Source: a virus. From it: a stretch of DNA of 24,844 nt. Positions 1 through 5,604 of the stretch are shown piece by piece (position 1 is the first letter of the stretch; each line of letters starts with the position of its first letter). The notes beneath the pieces were generated by a model. That model did not search any database and was not told the DNA's origin. It saw nothing but the letters and a program-made list of their open reading frames with translations. The DNA lies in the IMG/VR virus record IMGVR_UViG_3300042914_002219, positions 1-24,844 of that record; one strand, 5' to 3'. A program made the position numbers and the translations under genes.

Positions 1-602
1 GCGTAGGTGCTGAACCTGTCTGACCCGTACACCTTGCAGCCGGCGACAATCTGCGGTTCGAGTCGCGACGCGGTGCAATAGCTGGCGATCTTGATCGCGG
101 GATGGCCGCTGCGGTTGAGGACGCGCTTGATCGTCGGTTCGCCGACATACTCTCCGGGGCAGGGGACACAGCGGCCCGTCATATAGCCGTCCTCTTCCCG
201 CTCGGATGCGATCTGGCGCAGCTCGACCGTCGCGGCGCCGATCACCCGCGTGACCTCGTAATAGTCGATATTCGTCTGCTCATAGCCCCACATCGCGCGG
301 AAGATGTCGCCGACCGCGACCGACACGGGCGCCCGCGCCTCGGCCTTACGCTGGGCCTTGTAGGCGAGCGACGAGACGCGGGAAGAGACGAGGCCCTCAA
401 CATGGCGATCGACCTCCGCCTGCGACTTGAAAGAGTAGAACCACGCCGGCTTCCCGGCCTTGCCGATGAACGCCTTGGCCATGATGCGGCCGCCCAGCGA
501 CATCTGCCAGACCTCGACCTCAATATCCGGCCGATCGACGGTCAACGTAAAGCCCTGCGTTGCGAGCGCGCGGGCAAAGGCGAGCTTGTCGTTACGGTTC
601 AT
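1..602 (-). CDS. Conserved phage/mobile-element protein of unknown function, C-terminus outside window
   Basis: An open frame runs from an ATG at 602 to the window edge (200 full codons visible, no stop). The start is well supported by the strong ribosome site AAAGGAGG a few bases upstream on the minus strand. The protein begins MNRNDKLAFARALATQGFTL. It has a segment rich in Lys and Arg (residues about 48-80) and then GDIFRAMWGYEQTNIDYYEV (about 95-115). The W-G-Y-[DE]-Q-T-N-x-D motif is one I associate from memory with uncharacterised phage and plasmid proteins. A later stretch, GEYVGEPTIKRV, also fits that family. No catalytic motif, membrane segment or signal peptide is visible. It is the last visible gene of the minus-strand group, 74 bases downstream of its neighbour. 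Function unknown; coding status is fairly sure. Confidence 0.8.
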   Translation of the reverse strand, partial: MNRNDKLAFARALATQGFTLTVDRPDIEVEVWQMSLGGRIMAKAFIGKAGKPAWFYSFKSQAEVDRHVEGLVSSRVSSLAYKAQRKAEARAPVSVAVGDIFRAMWGYEQTNIDYYEVTRVIGAATVELRQIASEREEDGYMTGRCVPCPGEYVGEPTIKRVLNRSGHPAIKIASYCTASRLEPQIVAGCKVYGSDRFSTY

Positions 603-676
603 CTGCTGTTCCTCCTTTGAATGACTGGAGCCTGGCGCTCCCCACTGCCGCCCGCGTGGAGCGGCAGCCGGGACCG

Positions 677-1063
677 TCAGCAATAGCGATCCTGAAGCTC
701 GACGTATTGGGAGCGCAGGCTGTGGAAGCGGCGCCGGTTCAATTCGGCCCGTTGCCGCCAATCGGCGCCCTTGACCTCTTCGCGCTCCAGCGTGGCGGAT
801 TCCGCCCGCATGCAATCCATGGCGCGGAGCAGGGATCGCATCTCCTCGGCGATGTACGCCGGCGGCGCCTTCACATAACCCGCTGCCGGGGTAATGTGGA
901 CGGCCGGCCCGGCACCGCCCTCCAGCGTCGCGAAGCCGCGCGCCCGTATCTGATCGATCACGTCAACCGTGACATCGCCACCGTTGGCCTGGGCGAAGTC
1001 GGGGAAGAAAACCCGGCGCGGCGGGTCGTCGCCGATCGTGACGGTGACGTAGTTCCAAGACAT
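677..1063 (-). CDS. Hypothetical protein, 128 aa
   Basis: The frame starts at ATG 1063 with a strong GAGGAGG ribosome site close upstream and ends at 677. The N-terminal half (MSWNYVTVTIGDDPPRRVFF) looks like a small beta-rich domain. The C-terminal half (residues about 70-128) is charged and helical, rich in Arg, Glu and Leu, and could form a short coiled coil (TLEREEVKGADWRQRAEL). There are no recognisable catalytic residues and I do not recognise the family. It lies between a hairpin-rich intergenic stretch upstream and the WGYEQTN protein downstream, on the same strand. A candidate promoter sits 25-53 bases upstream of the start. Confidence 0.7.
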   Translation of the reverse strand: MSWNYVTVTIGDDPPRRVFFPDFAQANGGDVTVDVIDQIRARGFATLEGGAGPAVHITPAAGYVKAPPAYIAEEMRSLLRAMDCMRAESATLEREEVKGADWRQRAELNRRRFHSLRSQYVELQDRYC

Positions 1064-1087
1064 TTAATCCTCCTCGGTTGCAATTGG

Positions 1088-1116
1088 TACATAAAGAACA
1101 ATCCCCCCTCTTTCAA
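1088..1116 (-). promoter_or_regulatory. Candidate sigma70-like promoter for the 1063 gene
   Basis: Read on the minus strand, TTGAAA (1116-1111) is separated by exactly 17 bases from TATGTA (1093-1088). The -35 matches consensus in five of six places, the -10 in only three. A transcript would start near 1081 and leave a short leader containing the GAGGAGG ribosome site. The weak -10 makes this tentative. Confidence 0.35.
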
Positions 1117-1198
1117 CCCATTCCCCTCCATCCAGCCCTGCGCCCGCGGGAAACCCCATATGCACCTATCGCATGGGTCCTGGATGGGCGGGAACAAG

Positions 1199-1230
1199 GG
1201 CGCCGGTCCTTCTTCCCGGTTGCCGGCGCC
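1199..1230. other. GC-rich hairpin, 8-bp stem
   Basis: GGCGCCGG (1199-1206) and CCGGCGCC (1223-1230) are perfect reverse complements around a 16-base loop. This hairpin lies 15 bases from a second, stronger one at 1246-1274, between the stop of the 1281-1652 gene and the start of the 677-1063 gene. No U-tract follows on either strand, so it could be a factor-dependent terminator, an RNA-processing or stability element, or a protein site. Confidence 0.5.
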
Positions 1231-1245
1231 GCCTGGTGGGAAGAG

Positions 1246-1274
1246 GGGCGCCGCAGCTGGGGACCGCGGCGCCC
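1246..1274 (-). terminator. Strong hairpin just after a gene stop, terminator-like without U-tract
   Basis: GGGCGCCGC (1246-1254) and GCGGCGCCC (1266-1274) form a perfect 9-bp GC-rich stem with an 11-base loop. The stem begins 6 bases beyond the TAG stop (1281-1283) of the minus-strand gene, where a terminator is expected. On the minus strand the stem is followed by CTCTTCCC rather than a run of U, so an intrinsic terminator is uncertain. Confidence 0.45.
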
Positions 1275-1280
1275 GATACG

Positions 1281-1652
1281 CTAGTCGCGAGCGCCATATC
1301 GCTCGGCAATGTCGCCCCAGCATCCGACGCGGTAGTGTCGGCCGACGCGGAGTAGCGTCGGGGCGTAGGTATCGCCGGCGTTGCAGTAGATCACCCGCAG
1401 ATTGCGGCGCTTGGTTCTGAAAGTCTCGACGCCGTGCGTTTCGATCAGCCTGTCTACTGCCGCCATCCGCAGATATTGCGTCGGATGGCCATAACGGACC
1501 TCGTCGGCATCATGGCCGAGGAAGTCCTCGAGGTCGACGCGCGGCGCCAGCAACAGGCGCTTGACGTCGCGCGCAATGGCCATATCCCCCCTCGTTAGCT
1601 CAGACAACGCCCGAACGCTGGGCGTGCGATATGGAAGCGATATGTTCTGCAT
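1281..1652 (-). CDS. Hypothetical phage protein with C-terminal GDTYxPT motif, 123 aa
   Basis: I place the start at ATG 1652 (MQNISLPYRTPSVRAL), two bases after the TGA of the upstream 31-codon gene. A longer upstream extension in the same frame would run antisense to no recognised gene but would overlap the two real upstream genes and looks non-coding. The middle is helical and charged. The C-terminus has YCNAGDTYAPTLLRVG followed by YRVGCWGDIAERYG, a beta-strand pattern common in short uncharacterised phage proteins. No enzymatic motif is visible. The preceding GGGGA is only a modest ribosome site, so translation is probably coupled to the upstream gene. Two strong hairpins follow the stop. 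Confidence 0.7.
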   Translation of the reverse strand: MQNISLPYRTPSVRALSELTRGDMAIARDVKRLLLAPRVDLEDFLGHDADEVRYGHPTQYLRMAAVDRLIETHGVETFRTKRRNLRVIYCNAGDTYAPTLLRVGRHYRVGCWGDIAERYGARD

Positions 1653-1654
1653 GG

Positions 1655-1750
1655 TCACATCCCCGGAGTTGCGGCGAAAATAAAGGCAATGAAAGCCCAC
1701 AAGACAGCGGCGCCAATGACGCCTTTCAGGATCAGCCCGATCAGCGTCAC
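1655..1750 (-). CDS. Tiny single-span membrane protein, 31 aa
   Basis: This very short frame starts at GTG 1750 and ends at TGA 1657-1655. The GTG overlaps the TGA stop of the upstream gene as GTGA, and the next gene starts two bases after its stop, a tightly coupled arrangement. The protein, VTLIGLILKGVIGAAVLWAF followed by IAFIFAATPGM, is almost entirely one hydrophobic helix with a single Lys near the N-terminus. Small inner-membrane phage proteins of this kind can be holin-like, exclusion factors or regulators of host envelope proteins, but nothing here decides between these. A 71-codon ATG-started version of the frame exists, but its first 40 codons are Arg-rich and overlap the upstream gene. 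Confidence 0.55.
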   Translation of the reverse strand: MTLIGLILKGVIGAAVLWAFIAFIFAATPGM

Positions 1751-2496
1751 GACGCCACCACCAGGCTCGATCGGCGGAAGTAATGATCGGCGCCGACGCC
1801 ATGCGCGCGGATTGCGATATCCGCCCGCGCGCGGCTTGAATTGCCGCCGCATGCGAGACAGGCGTCGCATGTCGTCTTATGCCCGGATTCAGCGCTTGCG
1901 GGACACGCAACCTCGTGTCGGTCCAGCGTGTCATGATCGGTCAGAACCCGGAACGTCCGGAACCCCAGCATGCGCGCGGCCGCGCGATCGGCGGCGGAGT
2001 CGGCACTTGCCATGCAATATGAAGAGAACTCGGGGAACCTACGCCATTGATGGGTATATCCGGTGATCCGGCCGGAGTTAACTAGCAGCGCATCCCAGAA
2101 CGAAATCGGCGCCGCTGCAGGGTCTCCGTAGGTCCCAAGCCGAACCCGCCGGCCGCGAAACAAGTCAGCGGCACTTTCAACGTCCAAGTGATCATATCTG
2201 CCGGCAACCATAGTCCGGTAGACCGTCGTCGGGCCCCAAGACAGATTAACGTAGCAGGATCGACCGATCGCGCGCGTACCGTCAGCCTGGCCGCGATGCT
2301 GGCAGTCCCCACAAATCGAAGCATCGGCGCCGCTACGGCTGGCTTCGATCGGCGGTAGATCCGACCGTATGATATATGTCTGGATCAGGCCGGGCCCGGT
2401 TTTCCGGTTTCGGGCGCCGGCAAGTCCGGTCGCAATGATGGCGATTGGCGCGCCGTCTAACTCCGACGGGCCGCGCCATAGGATAGCAGATTGCAT
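1747..2496 (-). CDS. Conserved phage protein with Cys clusters (CGDC, CPAS, CxxCxxC), 249 aa
   Basis: The start is ATG 2496, with a clear GGAGGG ribosome site. An in-frame ATG at 2568 is less likely because it lies upstream of the best promoter. The protein has Cys pairs at C62/C65 (SICGDCQHRG) and C80 (RSCYVN), followed by a central conserved-looking segment with WGPTTVYR and AGRYDH. Near the C-terminus it has ACPASAESGHKTTCDACLAC, with C197, C209, C212 and C215. The spacing suggests metal binding, zinc ribbon or iron-sulfur. I recognise these CPAS...CxxCxxC signatures as recurring in uncharacterised phage proteins but know of no assigned activity. It is the first gene of the minus-strand operon, overlapping the tiny membrane gene by GTGA. 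Nucleic-acid binding is a reasonable guess only. Confidence 0.8.
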   Translation of the reverse strand: MQSAILWRGPSELDGAPIAIIATGLAGARNRKTGPGLIQTYIIRSDLPPIEASRSGADASICGDCQHRGQADGTRAIGRSCYVNLSWGPTTVYRTMVAGRYDHLDVESAADLFRGRRVRLGTYGDPAAAPISFWDALLVNSGRITGYTHQWRRFPEFSSYCMASADSAADRAAARMLGFRTFRVLTDHDTLDRHEVACPASAESGHKTTCDACLACGGNSSRARADIAIRAHGVGADHYFRRSSLVVAS

Positions 2497-2530
2497 GATG
2501 TTCCCTCCGTTGTTCATCGGCGCAATGCCG

Positions 2531-2558
2531 ACAATGGGAGCATATGAGGCACAATGGG
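2531..2558. repeat. Direct repeat ACAATGGG x2, 20 bp apart, at a promoter
   Basis: ACAATGGG occurs at 2531-2538 and 2551-2558, exactly 20 bases (about two helical turns) apart. One copy lies in the promoter spacer and the other just past the -10 element near the expected transcript start. This is the placement expected for a same-face operator pair controlling the minus-strand operon. Confidence 0.45.
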
Positions 2559-2568
2559 CGCGCGTCAA
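2539..2568 (-). promoter_or_regulatory. Sigma70-like promoter of the minus-strand operon
   Basis: On the minus strand TTGACG (2568-2563) and TATGCT (2544-2539) are separated by 18 bases, matching consensus in five and four of six positions. The transcript would begin near 2532, giving a leader of about 36 bases that includes the GGAGGG ribosome site of the 2496 start. It would read the Cys-cluster protein, the tiny membrane protein and the 123-aa protein. Confidence 0.6.
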
Positions 2569-2667
2569 GCGCTATCGATCAATAACGACGCATCGTCGCA
2601 TATGTCGCGACTAGTCGCCCATGATCGGTCCAAAGGCGATCCCAAAAGAGAAGCTCCCCCTTCCATA

Positions 2668-2689
2668 CTCCCATGCCCATAGATGGGAG
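2668..2689. other. Stem-loop, 7-bp stem
   Basis: CTCCCAT (2668-2674) pairs perfectly with ATGGGAG (2683-2689) around an 8-base loop. No U-tract follows on either strand. It sits in the control region upstream of the minus-strand promoter, so it could be a protein site or an element of a transcript crossing the region. Confidence 0.35.
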
Positions 2690-2811
2690 AGTACGTAAGG
2701 AGAGACGCTGCAGCTGATCGGCCGGCCGCTCGATTGCGCCTGCTGCGCCGATCTAGCGGCGCGACAAGCACGACGGCCCAAGGTCACTCCGCCTTCGCCT
2801 GGCAAACGTGA

Positions 2812-2826
2812 TGTTATACTATAACA
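2812..2826. promoter_or_regulatory. Perfect palindrome TGTTATA-C-TATAACA, operator candidate
   Basis: The 15-base sequence has two 7-base arms that are exact reverse complements around one central C. It is AT-rich in a GC-rich region and contains -10-like hexamers in both directions (TATACT on plus, TATAGT on minus), although no good -35 lies at 16-18 bases on either side. The form is typical of a dimeric regulator site that also overlaps a promoter core. Confidence 0.45.
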
Positions 2827-2880
2827 CTCTCGCTGCGACCGACTCGCATCAATCCCCGTGCCAGCTACCGTTGCCGATCG

Positions 2881-2991
2881 GCCACACTCGGCGACTATCC
2901 GCCTAGCGGCCCAGCGTTGCACGGTTGCCACAGTGTGGCGGATCGGCCACAGTGCGGCCGTCTGGGTGTGGCAAGGTCGCCACAGTGTGGC
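2881..2991. repeat. Cluster of GCCACA-n-TGTGGC palindromes upstream of terS
   Basis: Two identical sites GCCACAGTGTGGC lie at 2927-2939 and 2979-2991, with a one-base variant (GTGC) at 2946-2958. Half-sites are GCCACA at 2881-2886 and TGTGGC at 2967-2972. Each full site is a 6+1+6 inverted repeat; the variant has one arm mismatch. Centres of the full sites are 19 and 33 bases apart. An 11-base direct repeat GATCGGCCACA also occurs at 2876 and 2941. The cluster ends about 145 bases before terS. It could be an operator array, the packaging-initiation (pac or cosB-like) site bound by the small terminase, or replication iterons. The sequence cannot decide, but spacing and symmetry argue for dimeric protein binding. 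Confidence 0.65.
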
Positions 2992-3096
2992 GCAGAAGCC
3001 GCGGCGGGCATCGGCGGCGACCCCCTCCCACCGGCAGCGACAACGACAGACCCCCCCCGGCCTTGGGGTTTGCGAAGTCAGCCTGCGCGCGCTACG

Positions 3097-3112
3097 TGCG
3101 TGTTCTCACGCA
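3097..3112 (+). other. Small hairpin in the terS leader
   Basis: TGCGTG (3097-3102) and CACGCA (3107-3112) form a perfect 6-bp stem with loop TTCT, 23 bases before the terS ATG. It is followed by C-rich sequence, not a U-tract. It may influence terS translation, which lacks a visible ribosome site. Confidence 0.3.
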
Positions 3113-3135
3113 ACCCCCTGTCCCCCAATAGAAAA

Positions 3136-3840
3136 ATGCCCATTTTAGAGCCACAACCTCCACGTGTCCCTGCTGATTGGTCTCGTGTTGACTGGGAGGT
3201 GGTGAGGGTGCTTTGGGAGGCTGGGGCATCTATGTCTTGGCTGCATAGGCGGTATGTGTTTACTGATCGGGAGTTTGGTGTGAGGGTAGAGGGGTTTTCT
3301 TCTTTTAGGAGGAGCGAGGCGATGAAGCGTGGTGGTTGGGAGGGACCGAAGGTTGTGGGGGTTGTGGATCCTGGGGGGAGTAGTCTCGAGATGTGGGTGG
3401 ATGGCTTGGCAGCCATTGACTATCCTCGGTTTGACAGGAACTTGTTTCCGTATGGGGAGGTGGCGCAGTTTCTGCATAATGTGGGGGAGGGGATGCCGGT
3501 GGTTTTGGCGGCGCCGGCGGCGGGGATTGACGCGCAGCAGGTGGCGTCGTGGCGGAAGGTGGAGCCGCGGTTTGATCAGTTGATTCGCCGGGCGAGGGCG
3601 TTGGCGGCGAGGAGGTTGGTCAGGAACATCACGCAGTCGGATGATTGGCGGGCGTCGGCCTGGATGCTGGAGCGGAACGTGGCGAGGGAGGAGTTTCGGC
3701 AGGAGGCGGCGCAGGAGAAGCTGGTCATCGAGATCAATGTCAGCCGGGACCAGGCGATCGCGGCGAAGCATGGGGTCATCGATGTGACCCCGGAGGTGGT
3801 GGATGGCCAAGTGGTCCCTGGATTACCTGCCAAGCCCTAA
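3136..3840 (+). CDS. terS: Terminase small subunit, 234 aa
   Basis: This is the DNA-recognition subunit of the packaging motor. The central and C-terminal part has the small-terminase pattern: a helix-turn-helix-like segment (VVLAAPAAGIDAQQVASWRK) followed by the helical oligomerisation region (LIRRARALAARRLVRNI, then DDWRASAWMLERNVAREEF). The position directly before terL, overlapping it by 38 bases, supports the call. I use ATG 3136; the same frame continues upstream through the palindrome cluster, which looks non-coding. No Shine-Dalgarno sequence precedes the ATG (AATAGAAAA). The first 150 or so codons are strikingly poor in C, with T- and G-ending codons, unlike the C-ending codons of terL. 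The N-terminal domain (residues 1-100) is larger than in minimal small terminases, with a WSRVDWEVVRVLWEAGASM segment that may be an extra helical DNA-binding element. Confidence 0.85.
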   Translation: MPILEPQPPRVPADWSRVDWEVVRVLWEAGASMSWLHRRYVFTDREFGVRVEGFSSFRRSEAMKRGGWEGPKVVGVVDPGGSSLEMWVDGLAAIDYPRFDRNLFPYGEVAQFLHNVGEGMPVVLAAPAAGIDAQQVASWRKVEPRFDQLIRRARALAARRLVRNITQSDDWRASAWMLERNVAREEFRQEAAQEKLVIEINVSRDQAIAAKHGVIDVTPEVVDGQVVPGLPAKP

Positions 3841-5296
3841 GCAGCAGGTGCTGCATGCCGTTCGAGCCAGGCAGATCATGTTTGGCGGGGCGGCGGGTGG
3901 GGGGAAGAGCCACGCGCTCAGGATGGACGGCTTGATTGCCTGCCTGGAGAACCCTGGCTTGCAGGCATATCTGTTTCGCCGCACGTACCCGGAGCTGAAG
4001 GACAACCATCTGATTCCGATCCAGCAGATGGGGATACCGCCGGAGGTGGCGGTGTGGAAGGAGACGGATCGGAAGTTGTCGTTCTACAACAACGCCTTCC
4101 TGCAGTTCTGCTTTGCCGAGGATCTGCAGGACATCTTCAAGTACCAGGGCGCGGAGATGCACTGGCTGGGGATCGACGAGGGGGCGTTGTTCCTGCCGGA
4201 GCAGATCAAGTTCCTCAGGACGCGAGTGCGACTGGGCCGGTACGAGGCGACGCAGAAGGACATGTTTCCGCGGATCGTCATCGGGTCCAACCCTGGGGGG
4301 CCGAGCCACAATCTGCTGCGCGAGATCTTCATCGATCAGGCGCCGCCGCTGCAGATGTTCCGGGACCGGACGACCAAGACGAAGAAGAGCGCTGGTTGGA
4401 CGAGCCTCTACATACCCTCCCGCATGGAGGACAACCCTCACCTGGATGTGGACAGCTATGAAGGATCCTTCACCGCCTTGTCTGCCGAGCGAGCCAAGGC
4501 CCTGCGGGATGGCGACTGGGATGTGGTGGCGGGAGCAGCTCTCAGCATGCTCGAACGGGGGAAGCATCTGGTCCGCCCATTCAAGCCCCCAAGACACTGG
4601 ACACACATCATGGCTATGGACTGGGGGACCGCAAAACCCTTCTCCGTCGGCTGGTGGGTCCTGAGCGAAGGAGCTACCCTTGCAGGCAAGGATGGGTTCC
4701 CGGATCGCCACCTGCCGAAGGGGGCGCTGATCCACTTTGCCGAGTGGTACGGCTGGTCGGGGGAGGCGGATACCGGGTGCCGGATGTCGTCCGGCGAGGT
4801 TGCCCGCGAGATCCTGAAGATGGAGAAGGAGATGGATCTGCCGCCGATCGACATCCGGGTGGCGGATCCGCAGATGTGGGCGAGCCAGGACGGGCCGTCG
4901 CCCCAGGAGAACATGCGCCGGGCCACCGATGGGCTGTTCGTGCTGCGGCAGGGGCGCCGGGACAGGAAGGCCAACTACACCGAGTTCGTTGAGCGGCTCA
5001 TTGGCAAGCCAAATGATGACGGCGTCGTGGAGCCTATGCTATACGTCACGGCGAACTGCAGGCACTTCTGGCGCACCGTGCCGGGCCTTGTCCTCGATAC
5101 GCTGGAACCCGACAAGGGACCGGCGACCAGAACCCAAGAGGACCACATCTACGACATGAGCGGCTTCGCGATTGCGACATATGCGAATGTGTCGACAGCG
5201 CGGGACCGTTATGACGAGGAAATGAGGGACTTGGCGCGCCAATTTGGTGGCGGGTCGAGGGATCCATATGCTGTTCGGTCTAGGAGGATGAGATGA
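3803..5296 (+). CDS. terL: Terminase large subunit, 497 aa
   Basis: ATPase and nuclease of the DNA-packaging motor, acting at the portal vertex. The N-terminal ATPase domain has a Walker A loop GGAAGGGKS (residues 28-36), Walker B WLGIDE (121-126, with D125 and E126) and a coupling-type GSNPGG (161-166). The nuclease domain begins near MAMDWGTAKP (D273), the usual first acidic residue of the RNase H-like fold. IRVADPQMW and a C-terminal HIYDMSGFA provide the later acidic positions. Length is normal for the family. The start at 3803 has GGAGG upstream and lies inside the end of terS. The stop overlaps the next start as ATGA. Confidence is high. Confidence 0.96.
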   Translation: MAKWSLDYLPSPKQQVLHAVRARQIMFGGAAGGGKSHALRMDGLIACLENPGLQAYLFRRTYPELKDNHLIPIQQMGIPPEVAVWKETDRKLSFYNNAFLQFCFAEDLQDIFKYQGAEMHWLGIDEGALFLPEQIKFLRTRVRLGRYEATQKDMFPRIVIGSNPGGPSHNLLREIFIDQAPPLQMFRDRTTKTKKSAGWTSLYIPSRMEDNPHLDVDSYEGSFTALSAERAKALRDGDWDVVAGAALSMLERGKHLVRPFKPPRHWTHIMAMDWGTAKPFSVGWWVLSEGATLAGKDGFPDRHLPKGALIHFAEWYGWSGEADTGCRMSSGEVAREILKMEKEMDLPPIDIRVADPQMWASQDGPSPQENMRRATDGLFVLRQGRRDRKANYTEFVERLIGKPNDDGVVEPMLYVTANCRHFWRTVPGLVLDTLEPDKGPATRTQEDHIYDMSGFAIATYANVSTARDRYDEEMRDLARQFGGGSRDPYAVRSRRMR

Positions 5297-5604
5297 CAGA
5301 TACGGCCTACATGCGATTGTTCGAGATCCTGGTTGATCACGGGGATGATTTCACGATCTCGGAACTGGTCAGCGTCTACAGTCTGAACGAAAACAGCACC
5401 CGTCAGGCCATTGCCAAGCTCCAGCGGCTCAATATGGTTGTGCCGACGGGTGAGATTAATGGGCGCGACAAGGTGTACGTCATCGCCAACCAGGCGTCTT
5501 CTGGTGTGGTTGGGAAGGACCCGGAGAAGATTTTTGCCAGGCTGATGCGGCACCGGCGGTACGAGAACTTCACGTTTAAGAAGCCGCAGGTTTTTGCGTC
5601 ATGA
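5293..5604 (+). CDS. Winged-helix DNA-binding protein, 103 aa
   Basis: The small protein has a helix-turn-helix arrangement near residues 20-48 (FTISELVSVYSLNENSTRQ then AIAKLQRLNMV) followed by a beta-wing-like stretch (VVPTGEINGRDKVYVIA). This is the layout of MarR/GntR-like or replication-initiator winged helices. It is coupled to both neighbours by ATGA overlaps (5293 and 5601), so it is co-transcribed with terL and the modification cassette. It could regulate the late operon or the cassette, or act in packaging as an accessory DNA binder; the sequence alone does not choose. The C-terminal 30 residues are basic (FARLMRHRRYENFTFKKP). Confidence 0.75.
   Translation: MTDTAYMRLFEILVDHGDDFTISELVSVYSLNENSTRQAIAKLQRLNMVVPTGEINGRDKVYVIANQASSGVVGKDPEKIFARLMRHRRYENFTFKKPQVFAS

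Larger units (their letters stand above)
2497..3135. other. Divergent intergenic control region
   Basis: About 640 bases without a convincing gene separate the minus-strand operon (start 2496) from terS (start 3136). It contains a good minus-strand promoter with direct repeats, a 7-bp-stem hairpin, a perfect 15-base palindrome and a cluster of repeated 13-base palindromes. It also has a C-run-rich leader just before terS. Short frames exist on both strands but show no ribosome sites or protein-like composition. I could not find a strong plus-strand sigma70 promoter in it, so late transcription may begin elsewhere or need an activator. Confidence 0.75.

Noticed and set aside
2611-2931. 106-codon minus-strand frame in the control region
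   Set aside because: No ribosome site, no recognisable protein features, and it crosses the palindromes and the operator candidate.
3067-3095. TTGCGA-17-TACGTG as a plus-strand promoter for terS
   Set aside because: The -10 matches consensus in only two places; not better than chance in such sequence.
2917-3135. Upstream extension of terS in the same frame
   Set aside because: Would translate the palindrome cluster and a C-run-rich leader; no ribosome site; the terminase-like sequence begins after 3136.
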